Assembly: GCA_964643895.1 (NCBI GenBank)
Contig: CAZXUE010000026.1
Location: 1 to 11,025, forward strand
Source: UBA7683 sp964643895
GTDB lineage: Bacteria; Patescibacteriota; Saccharimonadia; Saccharimonadales; UBA7683
Reading direction: 5' to 3'
Length of the DNA stretch: 11,025 bases
Shown: positions 6,133 through 11,025 of the stretch, in pieces
How the letters are laid out: every line of letters starts with the position of its first letter
How positions within the stretch are numbered: position 1 is the stretch's first letter
Notes under the pieces: model-generated
The model's database searches: none
Seen by the model: only the letters and a program-made list of their open reading frames with translations
What the model was told of the DNA's origin: nothing
Made by a program: the position numbers and the translations under genes

Positions 6133-8626
6133 CCAAGAAATTCCTAACAATTTTTGGCCTCATTTTACTCATATTTTTGGGTGGAATATTCCTGTACAGT
6201 CACTCAGCAAGCGCATCATTTAACCCCAATAACCTAATGGATGATACTGTATTTGATAATTCTAATTCAATGGACGGACCGGGTATTGATGCTTGGCTCA
6301 ATAATAACTTCAATTCAATCTGTATTCGGACGTACGGCGGTTTTTCGGCACCTCAGTTAACTGGCTACTCTCCGTCAACTGGGTTTACTTTCGGTGGGAA
6401 TGTTTCGGCAGGGACGGTTATTTACGAAGCTGCTCACGTCTACGGTATTAATCCGCAGGTTATTCTTGCTACGCTCCAAAAAGAGTCATCGGTTGTGGCA
6501 GGTAATGCAAGCTATCGCTGCAAGTACATTAATACGGCTATGGGTTACGACTGCCCAGATAGTGGCAGCTGCCCCGCTCACGAATCCTCTCGCGGCTTCT
6601 CGCAGCAGGTTGTGCACGCTGCATGGATGCTGAAGTTTCACGAGCAAAGGGCAAAGGGCAACGTTAACTGGAATGTCCAAGTGTACAATTNNNNNNNNNN
6701 CCAAATCCTGGTAACCGATGGGACAATTCAGATGACTCACGCCGCTGTTACAGCGGAAGGATGACGCAGGGAGTATTTGCTACTTGCCCTAACGGCCCAC
6801 TGAGCTACTATGATGGGCAGACAACAATTGACGGAACGGCCGTCCATGTAGATACGGGCGCGACCGCAGCATTATACGACTACACACCTCATTTCTCTGG
6901 TAACCAGCATTTTGATTCTCTTTACAGCTCATACTTTGGTGGCATATATGGCTCACCCTACTATGCAGCCCAAGTAGGTCAGTCGAGCTATCCACAACTT
7001 GATCCCGGGCAACAAGTAACCTCTTATGTTATGTTCCAAAACAATGGTACTGCTGCTTGGTATGATGACCAGACTATCGGGGGGGCGCCCAGCGGTTCAC
7101 GCGCAATACACCTTGGCACCTCACATCCTATGAATCGCCCGAGTTTCTTTAATGAGGGCTGGATTAGTACCAGCCGACCAGCCTTAAATTTTGCCGCAGT
7201 CTATGAGTCAAACGGCACGACACTCTCCAACAATCAACACGCCGTTAAGCCAGGTCAAATTGTGAAATTTAGCTTTAATCTTAACGTATCTGATCGCTAT
7301 GCCGCAGGTACGTACTCAGAGAATTTTGAACCGGTACTAGAAGGCACAGGCGATGGCGGACTTGGAGGGGTGAATAGTAGTCTTAGTCTTACGGTACCTC
7401 CGGCGGCAGTCATACAATACTCCGGAATCACCACGACGCAGCTCACCTCAAACTTGCCTGGCAGTCTAAGCTTTGCCATCCAAAATATTGGAAACACAGA
7501 CCTACCAAGTAACACGAAGCTCGTAACATCAAACGGCACTCCTTTTAAAGATAGTTCCTGGGTGAATAACAACACAATTCTTAACACAATTGGAGCTGCA
7601 CTCCCTGCAGGGCAAACACGCATAATAGCCTTTACAATGCTGAGCCCAGATGCGTCCGCATATCCTGATACGTCGATAACCATTAACTTCCAGGATCAGA
7701 GCAATCAAGTCATACCTTCCTCACAAACCTCCTTGCCGGTGCGTATTACAGGTGCATCATACACCAGTGCCAATGCTGGTCAATCCAGCTATCCAACCCT
7801 ACTCTTTGGCCAGCCGCAAACTGCCTACTTCAAATATAAGAACACTGGAAACCAGTACTGGTACGATGACATTAGCTNNNNNNNNNNCGCAACAAACGAT
7901 CCACTGAACCGTAGCAGTAACTTTAGCTCCGGATGGCCTACCCCAAGCCGCCCTGCACTCAACTTTGCCGCAGTCTATGAGTCGGATGGCACTACACTCT
8001 CGAGTGATCAGCACGTAGCCGCCCCTGGACAAATTGTAAAGTTCCAGTTTCAGCTCTTAACATTAGCCGGCGTGAACCTAGGGGTATATCGTGAATTCTT
8101 CCAGCCAATCGCCGAAGGGACTGGCGACGGTAAAATTCCACGCACCTGGACTTTTATCGATGTCACCCTTGCTCAGCCTACCTATCTCGCAAGCCAGACT
8201 TCGCAATCCACCTACCCAAGTATTGCAGCGGGGCAGCAAACTTCCTCCTATATTAACTTTAGGAATTCGGGGAATATGGCTTGGTATGACGAGCAGTCAG
8301 TTGGCGGTGCGCCCGTTGGTACCTACCCTGTCCACCTTGGAACTGAGCATCCTGTAAATCCCTCCACCCAAATTAGCTCTGCATGTCCTACCCCAACCCG
8401 CCCTGCACTCAACTTTGCAGCAGTCTATGAGGCCGATGGGACAACTCTTGCGAGTAATCAGCACGTAGCTCAACCTGGACAGATAGCTAAGTTTAGCTTC
8501 ACCATATCAGCTCCTGTAGGCATGGCAGCGGGCTCGTCTCGTGAATTCTTCCAGCCAATCCTTGAAGGTACCGCTAATGGCACTTTCAATGATGTCTGGA
8601 CCTCTCTGTTAGTAACGGTACCCTAG
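6129..8626 (+). CDS. Secreted lysozyme-like protein with C-terminal Ig-like repeats, split by gaps
   Basis: A Sec signal peptide (1-29, hydrophobic core 5-22, likely cut after ASA) leads into a domain of about 250 residues: NSMDGPGIDAWLN, NPQVILATLQKES with Glu119 as candidate catalytic acid, AMGYDCPD (137-144), GFSQQV and, after the gap, TGATAALYDYTPH. I know this pattern from uncharacterised exported lysozyme/SLT-fold proteins of Actinobacteria and Saccharibacteria. The rest, ending at the stop, is Ig-like: three units of about 145-150 residues with WYDD, GTxxPxNR, RPALNFAAVYE and EFFQPILEGT motifs, similar to NBR1-type Ig domains, plus one unrelated-looking domain between units 1 and 2. 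There is no sorting signal or C-terminal helix. The 10-N gap at 6691 breaks the frame; an ATG at 6761 is not a separate start, because codons from 6701 are coding. Peptidoglycan cleavage is inferred, not shown. Confidence 0.85.
6691..6700. other. 10-N assembly gap inside the lysozyme-like domain
   Basis: Codons before the gap end at WNVQVYN and codons after it read NPGNRWDNSDDSRRCYSG in another frame. Both belong to the same domain, so the true missing length should leave remainder two modulo three. The exact size is unknown. Confidence 0.7.
6965..7396 (+). repeat. Ig-like (NBR1-like) protein repeat, unit 1
   Basis: About 144 residues opening with QSSYPQLDPGQQV, then WYDDQTIGGAP, GTSHPMNR, EGW, RPALNFAAVYES and ENFEPVLEGTGDG. 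It is the most complete unit and serves as the reference for the others. Confidence 0.75.
7397..7750 (+). other. Divergent domain between Ig-like repeats 1 and 2
   Basis: About 118 residues lacking the WYDD, RPALNF and EGT motifs of the flanking units but with beta-rich segments such as GSLSFAIQNIGNTDLP and GQTRIIAFTM. It may be a different Ig-like fold (CARDB-like) or a repeat that diverged beyond recognition. I cannot assign it to a family. Confidence 0.5.
7763..8170 (+). repeat. Ig-like (NBR1-like) protein repeat, unit 2, with internal gap
   Basis: Shares QSSYP, WYDD, RPALNFAAVYESDGTTL and REFFQPIAEGTGDG with the other units. The stretch matching IGGAPSGSRAIHL of unit 1 is missing at the 10-N gap. 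Two DNA blocks are nearly identical to unit 3 at a constant 450-base offset. Confidence 0.75.
7878..7887. other. 10-N assembly gap inside Ig-like repeat 2
   Basis: Units 1 and 3 both have 13 residues where this gap leaves four unknown ones, so about 37 bases are missing. The offset between units 2 and 3 is 423 bases before the gap and 450 after it. That difference of 27 equals 37 minus 10. Confidence 0.8.
8189..8623 (+). repeat. Ig-like (NBR1-like) protein repeat, unit 3
   Basis: Opens with SQSTYPSIAAGQQ and carries WYDEQSVGGAP, GTEHPVN, RPALNFAAVYEADGTTL and REFFQPILEGTANG, ending two residues before the stop. The GW of units 1 and 2 is replaced here by AC, a loss of a core aromatic residue. 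Confidence 0.75.
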
Positions 8627-8654
8627 TCGGTAGGCGTATACATACTGAACGTCA

Positions 8655-9818
8655 TTACCGAGCGATAGCTAAGTCTTGGTATATAACTGCTATTTTTTGA
8701 GCCTGCTTTTGATAGGCAAACTTTTCGGCATATTTTTTAGCTATGGCTGTTTGCTTTGGTAGATCAATAGCGCGTATCTCTTTTACTAAATCTGTATACG
8801 TAAAGTCATCACAGGTGATAACAGCGGACATTTCTTGGTTCATTTCGAGGATTGGCTTTGTTGGGAAGGTAATTGCCGGTACGAAGTTTGCCAGCGAATT
8901 ATTAAGCGAAGCCGATGTCACACCAGCGTAGTACTTTTTATCAAATGGATAGACACATATCTCGCATTCACGTATAAGTGCGTTTAGCCTATCATCCTCT
9001 TTAACGTAGCCACTTATGTATGCCCTCTTTTCTAGCCCAAGTTCAGCTATGAGTTGTTGCATCTCCTTACAAAACGCGTCATTTGCTCCTGATGGATGTG
9101 CGCCGCCAATCATGGCTAACTTGTAATTATCTGGGAGCTTTGTTAAGGCCTGTATTGCATCACGCATGCCTTTGTTCTCTGACAAAAAGCCAACTGTACA
9201 ATACACAATATCGCCTTTTTGCTTATGAAGTTTTTGGGTTATTTCGGCTGTCTTGATTTTAAAATCAATCGTTGGCACGGGCATGGTTATTCTTTGGATG
9301 ATGTGCTTTGGAACGCCGTACTTTACAAGACTCCCCTCAGTGACACTATTGTGCACCAAGATGAGATCAGCTTTCTTCATGGGCAAAACATGTACGTTAA
9401 GCAGATATCTTTTAAGCTTCACACTTCCTAGAAATTGACGTACGTGAGCTTTAGCAAGCTTTTTGTATCCATGCTTGGGAATTCCGGCGTGCAACGAAGT
9501 GTGTACGGTAATTATAACTTTCTTACCAAGCCTTTTAGCCTCGTTAACGATTTTATCAAGTTCGTCTTTACTGTAAAACGAAAATTCATGTTGCACATGC
9601 AATATGTCGTAATCCCGCATCTGCTCAGAGAACTGTTTCAGAACAGGGTCAAATTCTGCTGCCGACATTACTTTAGTTCTGTTTGGCGAATATTCAAAAA
9701 CTGCGTGCTCAGTACCATGAATCTTGCGGAGACACTCCAGGAATTGCTCTTGATATTTCGCAATACCGCACTCCTCATTATGAGTCGTAATGTGTAATAC
9801 TTTGACTGTTTTTGTCAT
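8655..9818 (-). CDS. Family 4-like (GT-B) glycosyltransferase
   Basis: A cytoplasmic or peripheral GT-B enzyme of 387 residues that would add a sugar from a nucleotide donor to a glycan or lipid acceptor. The N-terminal domain has VLHITTHNEECGIAKYQ (7-23) and DILHVQHEFSFY (71-82), typical of GT4 enzymes. The C-terminal domain has VGFLSENKGMRDAI and SGYVKEDDRLNAL. The usual EGFGLPxxEAM donor-binding segment, with its E-x7-E pair, is replaced by YYAGVTSASLNNSLANFVPAI (about 296-316), which lacks both acids. Donor and acceptor are unknown. The ATG at 9818 sits behind AAGGAAG and overlaps the preceding stop as ATGA, so the two transferases are coupled. Its stop is 28 bases from the convergent surface-protein gene. 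Confidence 0.88.
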   Translation of the reverse strand: MTKTVKVLHITTHNEECGIAKYQEQFLECLRKIHGTEHAVFEYSPNRTKVMSAAEFDPVLKQFSEQMRDYDILHVQHEFSFYSKDELDKIVNEAKRLGKKVIITVHTSLHAGIPKHGYKKLAKAHVRQFLGSVKLKRYLLNVHVLPMKKADLILVHNSVTEGSLVKYGVPKHIIQRITMPVPTIDFKIKTAEITQKLHKQKGDIVYCTVGFLSENKGMRDAIQALTKLPDNYKLAMIGGAHPSGANDAFCKEMQQLIAELGLEKRAYISGYVKEDDRLNALIRECEICVYPFDKKYYAGVTSASLNNSLANFVPAITFPTKPILEMNQEMSAVITCDDFTYTDLVKEIRAIDLPKQTAIAKKYAEKFAYQKQAQKIAVIYQDLAIAR

Positions 9819-11025
9819 CTGATCTTCCTTAAAGCTTTATCGACTCCCTGGTATGTCTCGTCCCAGGTCGTAGGTTTATAGGATTGTAAATTTTGACGTG
9901 CCTTCGCTAAAGTATCGGGGCTCAGCATTGCTTGAAATGCTCTCAAGCACTCGTCTGTCGAGAATGGGCTAAAGTACTCAATCAGTGTGCCTGCAACTTC
10001 CGGCATACTGCTCGTGTTACTACATATACACGGTGCACCGTGTTTTATGCTTTCAGCAATTGGCAGCCCCCAGCCCTCATAAAAGCTTGGGTATACAGTG
10101 AAGGCGCAGTTTTGATACAGCCACGACAGCTCTTCGTCGCTTGCAGATTCTAGGAAAATAAATGACTCTCTAATAGCTGGGTCATTGGTCATAACTTCAT
10201 ATATATCATCACTTTTCCAGCCACGCCTTCCTACAATGACAAGCTTAGGAAGTGTGATTTTACGATGTAAAGCCAGCTTATACGTGTAGTAGAGCAGTGT
10301 GTGGTTCTTTCTCGCTTCAATTGTACCTACACATAATACAAAGGCCTCCTTGGCCGCTAGTGTAAGCACGTGAGGGCTTGGCCTGACTGGTTTTTGCATC
10401 TGGAAATCATCTCCAAGACGAAAAACTGCAATTGATGGCACCTGTAAACCATTACCTTGCAGCCAAGAAATAATATCTTTCTTGGTATGTTCAGAGATAG
10501 CAAGAATAAGGTCGCATAGTGGATAGATACTTTTTGTATAGTATCCAAAGCTTTCAGTGGCATGTCCAGAGTACTGCGGGGTAACAACGGGCAGCATGTC
10601 GTAGCATATTTGAACAAGCGTTATGCCCTTAGCTTTTTGCGCGACTATATACTCAATGAAGTTTTTGTCACTCCCATGCCAATCTGCTAGGACTAAAATT
10701 GTGTCCCCAGGCTTTGGCTCAAATACTGGTTCAGAGCTTACTGGAGAGGTTGATGTTCGGTACTTACGAACTACTTTCTCAGGCAAGATCATAACCTTGC
10801 GAGCAATTTTTGATCTCTGCTTCAACCTACGCGCCATCGTAAGGACGGGGCTTGGACGAGTTTCTGCTGGTACTGGCTCAACCTTGGCTGGAGCTTTGTC
10901 CTCAGTCTGTTTGCTGGGGGCATCAACAGCCTTATATGATGCCAGTCCGCCATCCCAAGCCACAAAAACTGTGTCAGCAGCCTCAAACCTACTCGATAGC
11001 TCACTCATTACACGTGGCACGCCCG
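9815..11025 (-). CDS. Family 4 (GT-B) glycosyltransferase, N-terminus cut by right edge
   Basis: A GT4 enzyme with both Rossmann domains visible. Counting from the GTG at 11020, it shows DTILVLADW (106-114), ICYDMLPVVTPQY (138-150), LILAISEHTKKDI (171-183), CVGTIEARKNH (230-240) and the E-x7-E segment EGWGLPIAE (Glu315, Glu323). The GTG is not the real start: codons running in from the edge read GVPRVMSELSSRF, matching the TGIQRV segment this subgroup has about 20-25 residues after its start. A Pro/Ala/Glu-rich linker (about 33-59) and a basic stretch (62-88) separate the first strands from the rest of the N-terminal domain, a layout I recall from related GT4 proteins. It ends in an ATGA overlap with the second transferase. 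The promoter lies outside the window. Confidence 0.9.
   Translation of the reverse strand, partial: GVPRVMSELSSRFEAADTVFVAWDGGLASYKAVDAPSKQTEDKAPAKVEPVPAETRPSPVLTMARRLKQRSKIARKVMILPEKVVRKYRTSTSPVSSEPVFEPKPGDTILVLADWHGSDKNFIEYIVAQKAKGITLVQICYDMLPVVTPQYSGHATESFGYYTKSIYPLCDLILAISEHTKKDIISWLQGNGLQVPSIAVFRLGDDFQMQKPVRPSPHVLTLAAKEAFVLCVGTIEARKNHTLLYYTYKLALHRKITLPKLVIVGRRGWKSDDIYEVMTNDPAIRESFIFLESASDEELSWLYQNCAFTVYPSFYEGWGLPIAESIKHGAPCICSNTSSMPEVAGTLIEYFSPFSTDECLRAFQAMLSPDTLAKARQNLQSYKPTTWDETYQGVDKALRKIR

Noticed and set aside
6761..8626. Separate repeat protein starting at the ATG at 6761
   Set aside because: In-frame codons from 6701 continue the lysozyme-like domain, so this is the rest of the gene that begins at 6129.
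8627..8661. Possible bidirectional terminator between the convergent genes (TCGGTA and TACCGA arms)
   Set aside because: The stem is only six pairs with a loop of about 23 bases and no T-run, and one arm lies in the coding end of the minus-strand gene.
1..11025. Recoded TGA, as in some CPR groups
   Set aside because: TGA acts as a stop in several genes with ATGA or GTGA overlaps, and I saw no in-frame TGA inside conserved domains.

Overview
The window looks like a cell-surface glycan locus from a small-genome bacterium, most likely a Candidate Phyla Radiation member such as Candidatus Saccharibacteria. That placement is an inference. It rests on tightly packed genes with 4-base overlaps, standard stop codons (TGA is used as a stop, so code 25 is unlikely), an exported lysozyme-like protein of a type I associate with Actinobacteria and Saccharibacteria, and the mix of CPR-style glycosyltransferases. 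The sequence is a scaffold with six runs of N: one of 136 bases and five of exactly 10. All six fall inside genes. The 10-base runs look like fixed placeholders for longer missing stretches, so three apparent frameshifts (positions 3397, 5053 and 6691) are best read as assembly artefacts.

Left part, minus strand (3015 down to 1): a probable operon reading GtrA-family membrane protein, UDP-glucose 6-dehydrogenase, UDP-glucuronate decarboxylase (UDP-xylose synthase), then mannose-1-phosphate guanylyltransferase, which runs off the left edge. It would supply UDP-glucuronate, UDP-xylose and GDP-mannose.

Middle part, plus strand (3051 to 5535): a DPM1-like family 2 glycosyltransferase overlaps a large polytopic GT-C-type membrane protein. 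With the divergent GtrA gene they make up the parts list of a Gtr-type system: cytoplasmic loading of a sugar onto polyprenyl phosphate, flipping across the membrane, then transfer to an acceptor outside. GDP-mannose from the adjacent operon is a plausible donor.

Next, plus strand (5581 to 8626): a probable leaderless transcript from an extended -10 promoter encodes two translationally coupled surface proteins. The first is a membrane-anchored protein with a Ser/Thr/Pro-rich stalk and a C-terminal Ig-like domain. The second is a secreted protein of about 840 residues with an N-terminal lysozyme-like domain and C-terminal Ig-like (NBR1-like) repeats, two of which share near-identical DNA blocks. 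A cell-wall-acting or host-contact role is inferred, not shown.

Right part, minus strand (11025 down to 8655): two coupled family 4 (GT-B) glycosyltransferases converge on the surface-protein operon. The upstream one is cut by the right edge. No RNA genes, CRISPR arrays, insertion sequences or origins were seen. No intergenic stretch exceeds about 60 bases.
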